A stretch of 20,416 bases of DNA from Candidatus Tariuqbacter arcticus. GTDB taxonomy: Bacteria > Electryoneota > Tariuqbacteria > Tariuqbacterales > Tariuqbacteraceae. This document shows positions 7,860-16,189 of the stretch, one piece after another. The DNA is taken from assembly GCA_013202315.1 (NCBI GenBank), contig JABMRZ010000521.1, positions 1 through 20,416 of the forward strand, written 5' to 3'. The notes beneath the pieces are model-generated. The model was not told the origin of the DNA and ran no database searches. It saw nothing but the letters and a program-made list of their open reading frames with translations. Each line of letters starts with the position of its first letter. Position 1 is the stretch's first letter. The position numbers were made by a program, and so were the translations under genes.

Positions 7860-7890
7860 TGAATTCAGTTTCCTCTTTAATAAATATTCT

Positions 7891-7916
7891 AAAAACTGAG
7901 GCTCCAAAACCGGAGC
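7891..7916 (-). terminator. Weak hairpin between pilA and pilT
   Basis: On the minus strand, GCTCC-GGTTTT-GGAGC (7916-7901) is a perfect 5-bp stem followed after a few bases by TTTTT (7895-7891). It is short for an intrinsic terminator and may only lower read-through from a strongly expressed pilin gene into pilT. Confidence 0.35.
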
Positions 7917-7979
7917 TGCCAAAGATTAAGAAGCGAACTGTAATCTCCAGTCGGGTATTATCCTGAGGGTGAATGCCAA

Positions 7980-8417
7980 CTACTGTCCGCGCTCGGATTC
8001 ACCTTCTTCGGAAGGCAGTCCATAGCCTTCAAACAGACCATTATCTACATTGTAGGTAACCTCACGTCCAGCCCCGCCCTTCATCTCGGAAGTGCTGGTG
8101 CCGATAATCTGGGTGATTGGATTGGAACCGACAATGGTGAAAGTCCACTGCTTTTCGGTGGATTGATCGATGTCGAGATAACCCAAGTCTTCCAGAATCT
8201 GGACATCCGTGGGATCCTCTGAACGGTCCTGATAGTACATTTTCGAGGCGTTGTAAATTGCGCCAATGGTCGCTTGAGCATCGGAAGCTCTCGCGCCTTC
8301 AACATATTGAATGTAAATCGGCACCGAAATAGCAGCCAAAATAGCTACGATTACCACCACAACCAGAACTTCGATTAAGGTGAAACCTTCCTGCTTGGGG
8401 AGTGGATACTTCTTCAT
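7980..8417 (-). CDS. pilA: Major type IV pilin PilA
   Basis: 145 aa with an 11-residue basic leader 'MKKYPLPKQEG' and the class III signal 'FTLIEVLVVVVIVAILAAISVPIY'. Cleavage falls after Gly and Glu is at position +5. The pattern 'GARASDAQATIGAIYNASKMYYQDR' and a short C-terminal domain without a Cys pair are typical of short (GspG/Geobacter-like) pilins. The ribosome site AAGGAG lies 10 bases before the ATG. It is the first pil gene after a 408-base AT-rich regulatory region with a sigma-54-type promoter sequence. Among the three prepilin-type proteins here it is the best candidate for the main fibre subunit. A GspG-like pseudopilin cannot be excluded, but adjacency to pilT favours PilA. 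Confidence 0.88.
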   Translation of the reverse strand: MKKYPLPKQEGFTLIEVLVVVVIVAILAAISVPIYIQYVEGARASDAQATIGAIYNASKMYYQDRSEDPTDVQILEDLGYLDIDQSTEKQWTFTIVGSNPITQIIGTSTSEMKGGAGREVTYNVDNGLFEGYGLPSEEGESERGQ

Positions 8418-8633
8418 AGAAGTAAATCTCCTTAATTAATGATGTTGACTGTTTAATTAATTGCTATCTGTTTTAATAAACTATAAATATAAACAATTGT
8501 CGAATAAAATGCAAATATCGATTACAATTATATTTTTAAAAGCAAGTTATAAATACGGAAAAATCGTATACCTGAACTAAATATAATACAATATACTTTA
8601 CAATCACCGTTCACTTCAACTAAATTCATTTGC

Positions 8634-8648
8634 GCAATTAATGTGCCA
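8634..8648 (-). promoter_or_regulatory. Sigma-54 (-24/-12) promoter for pilA
   Basis: On the minus strand TGGCAC (8648-8643), five bases, TTGC (8637-8634). All ten core positions and the GG-GC spacing match the RpoN consensus TGGCAC-N5-TTGC. Start of transcription would be near 8622, giving a leader of about 205 bases, which is longer than usual for pilA. In many bacteria pilA is driven by RpoN with the activator PilR. Neither rpoN nor pilR is in this window. Confidence 0.65.
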
Positions 8649-8695
8649 CGATAATCAATAACTTCAAGCTTTTGATATTAAAAATAAATAGACAT

Positions 8696-8787
8696 AATTG
8701 CAATTTATAAATAACCTCCTGATAAATGCAATTTTTGCAGTAAATGTGATAAATTTGCACTAAATACGCTCAGCATATTGCATTTGT
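8696..8787. promoter_or_regulatory. Cluster of TGCAA half-sites, candidate activator-binding region
   Basis: Upstream of the -24/-12 sequence are a 10-bp palindrome AATTGCAATT (8696-8705), an inverted pair TGCAA-N3-TTGCA (8727-8739), a TTTGCAC (8754-8760) and an ATTGCATTT (8778-8786). They lie about 50-140 bases upstream, the usual distance for NtrC-family enhancer sites. Low complexity of the AT-rich region is the main alternative explanation. Confidence 0.4.
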
Positions 8788-8825
8788 TGTTTTGTGTTTA
8801 GTATAATTATTTCAGTATTAAGCGT

Positions 8826-10730
8826 CTATTCAGTCTTGAAAATAATGAACTTATTCGAACGCTTCTCCCATAATAGATAAATATTTCGCAGGATTGGGAA
8901 ATCGCCTGCGGACACTGTCTGTTCCTTTATCGAACGCTGAATGAACAGTTCAAACTTGTTTCCGTCGCTTTTGCATTCGATAATGCCGGAACCAATGGAT
9001 GATTCCTTCTGAACATTATCAGGCATTCCCGAAACCGACCACCCTTTTGGCAGTTCAAAAGTGATATTAAGCAGCTGCCTCCCTAACCCTTTGAAATAAA
9101 TCGGATTACCGCGTTTTGTATAGAACGGATGAAACCTGGAAGGTTCCAATAAATCCAGACTTATGGGAGGTTCAGGGATTTCCAGTATCAAATAACCATC
9201 CTTGGTCTCACCCAAATCATCACCGCAGAAATCGAAGGTGAATTTACAGTCTTTAATGGAAAGCTCCCGGGCGCTGCCGCCGCTGACCTCCAAATTTGGC
9301 AGCAATCCGCCGAATTCCCCCTTCAGCCAGCCAGTAACGCCTTCAGAATTCTCCGCCGCGGAATAAAACGGGCTGAAATAGCCGCTAGCCCGAAAATACC
9401 CTGAACCGGTGTAGGCACCGTCTTCGCCGACCTCCACCTTCATATTCAAGATGAGTTTGTTATCATCGATGCTAAACCAGGGCTCTATCCGAGGTTCCTC
9501 ACCCCGGTAATTGAACCTGAAGACCGCATGCCCCGCTATATCCTTCCGCGAATGTGAAGAGAGGGGATTCAGCGGGTCCAGAAAAATTTCTTCCCCATTT
9601 TTTTCAGTTATCACCCAGAAATTATCGAATATAGTTATCATCGGCACAGAAAAGGTCGAAGGATAGATATCTGCGCTCACCGCCAATTCGGCTGGCAGTC
9701 CCTGCGATTTCAACAGCGCCGCCAGCAGAATCGCCTTGTCGAAAGCGTTCCCATAAGCGGTGGATAAAGTCCGTTCAGCCTTACGATGGTGCCAGGGGAA
9801 TATATCGCTATGATAACTAATGGTACCTACCCTGTTCCTGACCATCTTTGTAAGTTCATCGATTATGAAATAGGATTCCGAACGCTCCTTAATTACCTCT
9901 TCAGCTTCAGCTTGCAGTAATTCGGTTTCCTCAGCGCTTTCACTAACCGTCTCTGCCAAGAAAGACCCCGCCGCCTTCCAATCTGGACAGGTGGAGAATA
10001 TCAAAGTTGGCGCAAAGCGCAGCCGGTATCTATAAGCGTCATCGTGCATAATATGCGGCGCATCTTTCATCGTCCAAACCCGGGTGCGCATTCCGTCTTT
10101 GACGCTCATCTTCATATCACCGTCGCCGTTCAAGAACTTGAAATGTAGGTCGACATTCTCCGGCACAGTGACTTTGACTTCCTTCAATAGTATATGCTCA
10201 TCGCTTTGGAAATATTCAACCCCTTCCATCCAGGCAAGGTTTTTTTCCTTATCCTTTATAGTGTAAAGGAGTTCGCTGCTACCGCCCCATTCCAAGCCGG
10301 TGTGAGTGATCACCATCTGCTGGAAGCCGGTATAATCGGGCGCCAAGCACAAAGCGAACGGCGTTATTAAGTTGAAACCGTTCGGTTGGGTGTCGACAGT
10401 CCGCCCATCCAACATATATCCCCGGCAGATTTCGATATTCAAATCCTGGCAATCGTGGAAATAGCCAATATGAGGGTCGCCGTAATGATCCATTGCATTT
10501 TCGGTGAACATCGTCCGGACCCGGTAAGCTCGCTTAGTGATTTTACCCGCTTCATCCAGCGAATAGTGCACCGATTCGTAGAGGATGACCGATTCATCGT
10601 TGGGGTAATCCGCCTGAACCGGGTGATTCTTCACCAATTCCGCCACATCTATCTCATCCGCCAGGCACAACCCGAAGGCAGCCACCCCGAAAATTAAAGC
10701 CATCGATATATATGTAAAAGCTCTTTTCAT
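8826..10730 (-). CDS. DUF3857/transglutaminase-like protein with lost catalytic residues
   Basis: 634 aa, exported: signal peptide about 1-24 ('FGLCLADE'). The N-terminal DUF3857-type beta domain (about 45-230) is followed by a transglutaminase-like fold (about 290-390). At the catalytic Cys position the motif reads 'AYGNAFDKA' (Ala329 where GxC is expected). At the His position it reads 'FDNFWV' (Asn370), while the Asp is kept in 'FLDP' (Asp385). It should therefore be unable to act as a thiol protease or transglutaminase, and may bind or regulate instead. The ribosome site GGAGG lies inside the last codons of the upstream paralogue and the gap is six bases, so translation is probably coupled. 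The C-terminal third is beta-rich. Substrate unknown. Confidence 0.75.
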   Translation of the reverse strand: MKRAFTYISMALIFGVAAFGLCLADEIDVAELVKNHPVQADYPNDESVILYESVHYSLDEAGKITKRAYRVRTMFTENAMDHYGDPHIGYFHDCQDLNIEICRGYMLDGRTVDTQPNGFNLITPFALCLAPDYTGFQQMVITHTGLEWGGSSELLYTIKDKEKNLAWMEGVEYFQSDEHILLKEVKVTVPENVDLHFKFLNGDGDMKMSVKDGMRTRVWTMKDAPHIMHDDAYRYRLRFAPTLIFSTCPDWKAAGSFLAETVSESAEETELLQAEAEEVIKERSESYFIIDELTKMVRNRVGTISYHSDIFPWHHRKAERTLSTAYGNAFDKAILLAALLKSQGLPAELAVSADIYPSTFSVPMITIFDNFWVITEKNGEEIFLDPLNPLSSHSRKDIAGHAVFRFNYRGEEPRIEPWFSIDDNKLILNMKVEVGEDGAYTGSGYFRASGYFSPFYSAAENSEGVTGWLKGEFGGLLPNLEVSGGSARELSIKDCKFTFDFCGDDLGETKDGYLILEIPEPPISLDLLEPSRFHPFYTKRGNPIYFKGLGRQLLNITFELPKGWSVSGMPDNVQKESSIGSGIIECKSDGNKFELFIQRSIKEQTVSAGDFPILRNIYLLWEKRSNKFIIFKTE

Positions 10731-10736
10731 CCTAAT

Positions 10737-12788
10737 CTACCTCCACAAATGAATGTTAGTGTCTGCGAATTCGTTCATACCGTCCACGGTCTCTTTGACC
10801 TGCGGATATTCTTCCGGCTCGATGCCCCGTTCGCTGACGGTGTATTTATATGAGATATTGATTTTCCTCTTCTTTTGCTCCACCGAAGCGTTGAAGCTGG
10901 CGAAATCGCCCCCCTTATCTATCGACTCGAAATCGCCTAACTTAAATCCCCTGGGAATAGAGATGGTCTCGTTGATGACCACCTGCTGGGGAGCCCACAT
11001 CAGCATCGGGTTTTCCCGCTCCTTCAAATTCGTCCCACTGAATATTAGAAAGAGATAGCTGGCGGATGGCAGGAATCGCCCTCCTGGCGAAAGGAAATGA
11101 AGCCCATCTCCATAATGCAAAGCGTAATCGGGGATTTTATAGTCGATTTTCAGAACCATCGGATTGGCGAAATCGAGTTCATCGTCATGTTCAAAGCTTA
11201 TCAATTCCGCCCCGGGCGCTATTCCACCTATGAAATTCGACAGGCGATTCCAGATGCCTTCCTCCAAGCCGGAATATACGATGATTCGTCTCAATCTGGC
11301 GTCGGCGTAACCGAGGGCGCTGATTTCCAGTGTCCCCACTAAATTCCCCTTCTTGTCAATAGTCGCTTCGGAATTGATAGTGAAGCGGTTCTCTTCCGGG
11401 GTGAACGGTCTGATAGCAGTCAAATCTTCCCCGTCCGTGTCGCCTATCACGATATTTTGATCGCCTTCGGCGCGGGACCATATATCCATTGAATTGGGCG
11501 CCCAAGTGGGGTCATACATCTCCCACTTTGTGCCCGGCAGGTTATCCGATTCCACCCCGGGCTCGCCGGAAATATCCACCGCTACCACACAGTGATTGAA
11601 CTGGTCGGCGGGAATCCGTTCCACCCGCGCCCCAGCCATTGTCATAGTAGGATAAGTGGTATACCCTGCGGCGCGGAACATTGTCAGCGCCATCCCGGCG
11701 ATGTCCTTACAGACGCCGCATCTATCGCGGAAAGTCATTATGCCGGGGTGCAAAGTGTAGCCTTCGCCGTGCCCCATAGAAATCCCGCTGTAGCGGATAT
11801 GCTGAGCCACCCAATGTAAAATCGCCCACCGCTTCTCCTTATCGGTTTTATAGGGCGCAATTAATTTTTCGGTGAATTCCTTGATTTCATCGTCGAATTC
11901 GAAAGGCTTAGCTTTGATGCCGTAATCCGGCAGGTCGACCACAGTTGTCTCATTGACCGCATAGAACCACCGCGATTTCTCATACCAATCCTGAACCGTA
12001 GCCAGCACTACTTTAGGGATGTAGTCGCTTCCGCCCGGTGAGCGAGGCTCGTGTGAATAGACCGGAATATCCCGCTTCTCGAAAATGTAGCAGTTTTGTT
12101 CATCATCAAAGGTGGTCGAAACAGCGATGTTGCCGTTATAGACCTTGAACTGCACTTTCATATCCACCGGGTTTTTCGGCGTCTTCAGGACATACACCTT
12201 TTCCTTTATAGGATGCCCCGAACCGAACATCACCGTATCGTAGTAGTGCCCTCTCATTGGGGGGATATAGCGCGATTCATCTTCCTCCGTATTGAGGTAG
12301 GCTATTATGAAGCCTTTGGTATAATATTGGATTTCAACCGCATCGCCGACTTTCAAGTTGGACACGCCTATCAACTTCATCCGCGGACCCCAGTAAATCA
12401 TCCTTTGGGGCTGGGGGCGGTCGATTGGGCTGCTTATATCGACTTCATCCACGCCGCCGTCGGCGCGGTGGATGGCTACATTCTTGATTTCCACCATATT
12501 GGAAGCGGGGTCGTAGTCGAAGCGATAAGCCGCTTGGCGCACCGCCCCGGCTTCGGTCAATATCTTGGTCAATCTATGGATATTGATATGCGACAGCCCC
12601 GATTCTTCCACTACTACATCGGTGCTGTCGAAGACGGTGACCACATTAGCGCCGGGATAGTCATCGGCTGAACCCGCAGCGGCGATAATTTCGCCGTAAG
12701 GACTGTCCTGCGCCAAGACGAATCCGGCCCAAAACAACGCCGCTGTCAAGACAAGCAAGTAATGAATCTTAGATTTCGTTTTAGTCAT
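10737..12788 (-). CDS. Exported DUF3857/transglutaminase-like protein with intact triad
   Basis: 683 aa from ATG 12788, which has AAGG/AAGGG upstream. A GTG 33 bases earlier would add a basic extension and is less likely. A signal peptide (about residues 1-27, ending 'FVLAQ') is followed by a DUF3857 domain (about 45-250) and a transglutaminase core. The triad is visible: 'RDRCGVCKDIAG' (Cys360), 'FNHCVVAV' (His399), 'WEMYDPTW' (Asp426). The family includes cysteine proteases and amide-bond-forming enzymes; which reaction applies here cannot be read from sequence. The C-terminus is beta-rich. It likely works in the periplasm or on the surface together with the paralogue encoded immediately after it and the LVIVD protein encoded before it. 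Confidence 0.8.
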   Translation of the reverse strand: MTKTKSKIHYLLVLTAALFWAGFVLAQDSPYGEIIAAAGSADDYPGANVVTVFDSTDVVVEESGLSHINIHRLTKILTEAGAVRQAAYRFDYDPASNMVEIKNVAIHRADGGVDEVDISSPIDRPQPQRMIYWGPRMKLIGVSNLKVGDAVEIQYYTKGFIIAYLNTEEDESRYIPPMRGHYYDTVMFGSGHPIKEKVYVLKTPKNPVDMKVQFKVYNGNIAVSTTFDDEQNCYIFEKRDIPVYSHEPRSPGGSDYIPKVVLATVQDWYEKSRWFYAVNETTVVDLPDYGIKAKPFEFDDEIKEFTEKLIAPYKTDKEKRWAILHWVAQHIRYSGISMGHGEGYTLHPGIMTFRDRCGVCKDIAGMALTMFRAAGYTTYPTMTMAGARVERIPADQFNHCVVAVDISGEPGVESDNLPGTKWEMYDPTWAPNSMDIWSRAEGDQNIVIGDTDGEDLTAIRPFTPEENRFTINSEATIDKKGNLVGTLEISALGYADARLRRIIVYSGLEEGIWNRLSNFIGGIAPGAELISFEHDDELDFANPMVLKIDYKIPDYALHYGDGLHFLSPGGRFLPSASYLFLIFSGTNLKERENPMLMWAPQQVVINETISIPRGFKLGDFESIDKGGDFASFNASVEQKKRKINISYKYTVSERGIEPEEYPQVKETVDGMNEFADTNIHLWR

Positions 12789-12856
12789 AAATCCCTTTTC
12801 CTTATTATAGTTGGTTTTCACAATGATTTTCGGAATAATTTTATATAGTTACACAA

Positions 12857-15424
12857 TTATTTCATTAAAATCAATTTTTGGGTGCAATTAAATAGCCCTG
12901 CGTTCATTTTCGCGAAATACACCCCGCTCGACAATTCCCCCCCATCGAAAACAGTTTCATACACCCCCGGCGACCGCCATCCATCGACCAGAACAGCCGC
13001 TTCCCTCCCCATCACATCATAAACCACCAATGTCACGAAGCTTGCAGCTTGCAGCTGGTAGCTGATAGCTGTTTGCGCATTGAATGGATTCGGATACGCA
13101 GAAAACAGCATATAATCAGAAATAGAAGCTATCGGTTCTGCAATATTATCAAAAACCGAAATTTGCCAGCACCCCCAATCATCGGGATTGACGATATAAT
13201 CTGCGAAATCCCCCCCTTCTTTTTCAAAGGTGAAGGAGTCATACACCGCCACAGCCCAGGGGTATTCTCCAATATATGCGTAATATATATATTGACCCGA
13301 AGGAGCGTTGAACGGAACCGTCTGCTCGAAATGCCAGAGATTAGAACTTCCGCCTCCCAACTGGAATTCCTCAACAAAGAAGGTTTCAATCAAACCTCCC
13401 ACCGGCAAATCTATCTGCCCCCACAAATCGAAGCCGATGGATACAGTATTGGGATTTTCCACTTCCACCCCGAACTGAAATTCCCCCCCGATAGCGGGAA
13501 TAATAACCGGAGGATTAGCAGGTTCTATCGTCAATTCCAAAGGACTCACATTCCCAATTGCGGCGCTGACATCCAAAATATGAAAAAATTCATCATCCGG
13601 TAAAAAAGCGTATTCCCCAATGGCGTCGATTCCCTGCGCACCCTGCCCCCTGGTCACATACTTACCGACTTCGTAGGGATTGGCAGGATTGGAAACATTC
13701 ACGATTTTTATTCCCCACAGCGAGCAGGCGATATAGGCATAATCTCCCACTACTATTATATCAGCCACATTACTGCCGCTGTCCCATTCAGCCATAAGCG
13801 CCGGATGCACCGGGTCGGAAATATCAACGATGTGAAAACCGCCGCTGCCTGTGCAGAAATAAGCGTAATTGCCGCAAACATCTACATTGTATCCATGATA
13901 ATAAGGGGATCCATAATATATTCCCACCATAGTCGGATTGGAAGGGTCGCTTATATCGAAAATCGGCATAGTCTCATTATGAACTGCGATGTAAGCGTAA
14001 TCCCCTTCAACATCGATGCCCCTGGCGTCGAAGCTCAAATAGGTGATTCCCACCATCACCGGATTAAACGGGTCTGCCACATCGATGATGGTAACTCCTG
14101 CTCCTGAAGAGGCGGCATACGCTAAATTGCCTATGACCTTCACATCGTAGATATGCGTCCAGTCTTCAAAAACTCCGACTTCAACCGGAGCGGAGGGATC
14201 GGATACATCAATCAATCTAAGTCCGTTTTCTATAGCGGCGACACAAGCTATGGTATCGGCAACATCTATTCCTTCCGAATATCCGGGACTCATATAATAT
14301 CCGACATATTGAGGATCGGTGTAATCGGATATATCCACCACCTTCAAACCGCCGTATCCTGCCGCTAAATAGGCATAATCCCCCTGAACAACCGCATCGG
14401 TAGCGCACCCGGCGGCGAAATTGCCAACCTGAACCGGATTCACCGGAGCAGTGATGTCGAATACATAGAATATATTGAATCCGCAGTCGGATAGGAACAG
14501 ATAGTTATCCAGAATTGCTGTCCCCCTGCTGAATCCTCCGGTCTGGATAAGATTTGCATACACAGGGTTATATGGATCGGTTATATCGAATATCGCCAAT
14601 CCATCATCTCCACTCCCGCCATAGACATAACCATCACGCTCGCAAATGTAAATACTGCTCCCCGGACCGGGACATTCACCTATCAGTGTGGGATTAATTG
14701 GGTCCGAAATGTCTATGGTTGAAATTCCGTCGATTGAAGTGACGCTGATAATTGTGTCTGAAATGGTAATGCCGCCGTCTAAAACCAGATTTGTGGGACA
14801 GCGGGCAATTATCTCAGGATTCCTTGGATTGGAGATATCGATTGCGTAAAGCCCCTGATCCCAGGAAGTAACATAAGCTATATCGCCGACGACCTCCAGA
14901 CTGCCGCTTAAACCGTCTAAATACAGTGAAGTTATAAAATAAGGGTTGTTCGGATGTGATATGTCCATCACCGCGAAAAAATGGTCATAATTATAATCGT
15001 AAGATACATAAGCAAAGTCGCCGGAAACAACAAGCCCGTTCATATTATAGCTGGTATTCAAATTGCCAACTTGAACGGGCTGCGCAGTATTACTGATATC
15101 GAAAACCCGGAATCTTCCATAATTGTATGAAGTTACATAAAGATAATCCCCGGAGACCACTATCTGTCTTATATCGGACTCAAAGTTAAGCGCATTCGCT
15201 TCAAACGGATTTGCGGGATCGGATATGTCCATCACCACTATCCCTTTCCAGCCGTTGGCAACATAGGCGTAATCTCCGGAAATTTCGATGAACATAATAT
15301 CCTCCCATTCGTGATAGGTGTTGCCCAGCATATCGACATTCCAGCCCGGTTCTGCTGAAACAATGGGGCAAAGCATGGCTGTAATTATTGATACAGTCCA
15401 GAGTATAAAAGCTTTTTGGTACAT
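12857..15424 (-). CDS. Secreted LVIVD-repeat protein with C-terminal sorting domain
   Basis: 855 aa with a signal peptide (about 1-24, 'CPIVSAEP'). I count 13 clear and one partial LVIVD-type repeats of about 42 residues (pattern GDYAYVA...GL.VIDISDP.NP) over about residues 45-625. They are likely beta-propeller blades; 14 would fit two seven-bladed propellers. A probable Ig-like region follows. The last about 80 residues start with 'YPNPFN' and end 'SSGVYFAKMNAG...LILMK', the FlgD-Ig/type A C-terminal signal used for secretion or surface attachment in FCB bacteria. The ribosome site GGAAGAGGAA directly precedes the ATG. Biochemical function of LVIVD proteins is unknown. Only 68 bases separate it from the transglutaminase gene, which suggests co-transcription. 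Confidence 0.85.
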   Translation of the reverse strand: MYQKAFILWTVSIITAMLCPIVSAEPGWNVDMLGNTYHEWEDIMFIEISGDYAYVANGWKGIVVMDISDPANPFEANALNFESDIRQIVVSGDYLYVTSYNYGRFRVFDISNTAQPVQVGNLNTSYNMNGLVVSGDFAYVSYDYNYDHFFAVMDISHPNNPYFITSLYLDGLSGSLEVVGDIAYVTSWDQGLYAIDISNPRNPEIIARCPTNLVLDGGITISDTIISVTSIDGISTIDISDPINPTLIGECPGPGSSIYICERDGYVYGGSGDDGLAIFDITDPYNPVYANLIQTGGFSRGTAILDNYLFLSDCGFNIFYVFDITAPVNPVQVGNFAAGCATDAVVQGDYAYLAAGYGGLKVVDISDYTDPQYVGYYMSPGYSEGIDVADTIACVAAIENGLRLIDVSDPSAPVEVGVFEDWTHIYDVKVIGNLAYAASSGAGVTIIDVADPFNPVMVGITYLSFDARGIDVEGDYAYIAVHNETMPIFDISDPSNPTMVGIYYGSPYYHGYNVDVCGNYAYFCTGSGGFHIVDISDPVHPALMAEWDSGSNVADIIVVGDYAYIACSLWGIKIVNVSNPANPYEVGKYVTRGQGAQGIDAIGEYAFLPDDEFFHILDVSAAIGNVSPLELTIEPANPPVIIPAIGGEFQFGVEVENPNTVSIGFDLWGQIDLPVGGLIETFFVEEFQLGGGSSNLWHFEQTVPFNAPSGQYIYYAYIGEYPWAVAVYDSFTFEKEGGDFADYIVNPDDWGCWQISVFDNIAEPIASISDYMLFSAYPNPFNAQTAISYQLQAASFVTLVVYDVMGREAAVLVDGWRSPGVYETVFDGGELSSGVYFAKMNAGLFNCTQKLILMK
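13039..13073. repeat. Five 7-bp tandem units AGCTNNN inside a coding region
   Basis: AGCTTGC, AGCTTGC, AGCTGGT, AGCTGAT, AGCTGTT follow without gap. Seven is not a multiple of three, yet the encoded stretch ('ISYQLQAASF') aligns without gaps to the sorting domain of the chimeric pseudogene. The array is therefore tolerated inside a conserved segment. Confidence 0.7.
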
Positions 15425-15528
15425 TTTCCTCTTCCTTCCAGTTTATTAAAGAAAAACCTTGCAGTAGACTATATATCGGAGAAAGTATGTACTTATAGCA
15501 AAGAGCGATTACAATCAATTATTATTTT

Positions 15529-16088
15529 TCACTTCAATAAAATAGTCTTTATTACCCCCGTAAATTCCCCCGCTGTCATCCGCGCAAAATACACCCCGCT
15601 GGGGAGGTCGGAAGCATTGAAAGTAACTTCATACCTCCCCGCATCCAAATATCCGTCCTCCAATAATACCACTTCCCGTCCATTTACATCATACACCGCC
15701 AGCTCCACGAAACCCGCATCCCGCAGCTCGAAACTGATAACTGTCGAAGGATTGAAAGAGTTGGGGCAGAGTGCGCAGAGGGTGAAATGAGACGAGGGTT
15801 CGATATTATAATAGAATTCAACCCAAACAGCCTCATCACAATTATATATCTCGAAGTGATCCGAGTCGGCGATATACGCCACTTCGCCGGTGCTGTCCAG
15901 GTCTTCCATTACTTCAATCGCCGTGGTCCCACCATAAAACCGGTAACCCTGATTTTTTTCGGCTCATCGACATAACGGTAAGCCTCTTCCCAGCCGAAGG
16001 CTTTGATATAGTCTTTTTCCGCTTGCTTTACATCTTTGACGGCAATGCATATATGGTCTACGAAGTTGGTATTTAGTTTTTCAGGCAT
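15529..16088 (-). pseudogene. Chimeric pseudogene: VOC/glyoxalase start fused to a secreted-protein tail
   Basis: The ATG at 16088 has a strong ribosome site (AAGGAG, 6 bases) and opens a VOC-family protein: 'NFVDHICIAVKDVKQAEKDYIKAFGWEEAYRYV', with the metal-ligand His of methylmalonyl-CoA epimerase-like enzymes at residue 12. That frame stops after 59 codons (15911-15909). A -1 shift at the run of seven A (coding strand, about 15952-15958) restores 'YRFYGGTTAIEVMEDLDSTGEVA', expected VOC sequence. The restored frame then passes into 'YIADSDHFEIYNC', which looks like the end of an LVIVD repeat, and a complete FlgD-Ig sorting tail 'GFVELAVYDVNGREVVLLE...SGVYFARM' ending at 15529. So two unrelated genes are joined in frame. 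The second half of the VOC enzyme is missing, so activity is not expected. Confidence 0.75.
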
Positions 16089-16189
16089 TGTTTCTCCTTA
16101 TTTGTGATAAAACAGCATGCAAGAGTTATATTTACAATTATAGCATTACCCTCAGGAATATCTTTGACGGCAATTTTTCTAAATAGCTA

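Larger units (their letters stand above)
8418..8825. other. AT-rich intergenic regulatory region upstream of pilA
   Basis: 408 bases without a coding region. They contain the sigma-54-type promoter and half-site cluster listed separately. TTAATTAA occurs twice at 8432-8461, in the leader just before the pilA ribosome site. No good terminator is visible for the upstream DUF3857 gene ending at 8826. Confidence 0.6.

Noticed and set aside
7860..7922. TTG start extending PilT by 21 residues
   Set aside because: No ribosome site, the extra residues do not belong to the PilT family start, and the weak terminator-like hairpin between pilA and pilT lies within this stretch.
12857..15424. CRISPR-like or DNA-level tandem repeats in the LVIVD gene
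   Set aside because: The repeats are conserved at protein level only; DNA units differ and there are no constant repeats with spacers. No CRISPR array is present in the window.
15425..15528. Promoter TTGATT-N15-TATAAG before the LVIVD gene
   Set aside because: Spacing is short and both hexamers are weak; not distinguishable from AT-rich background.
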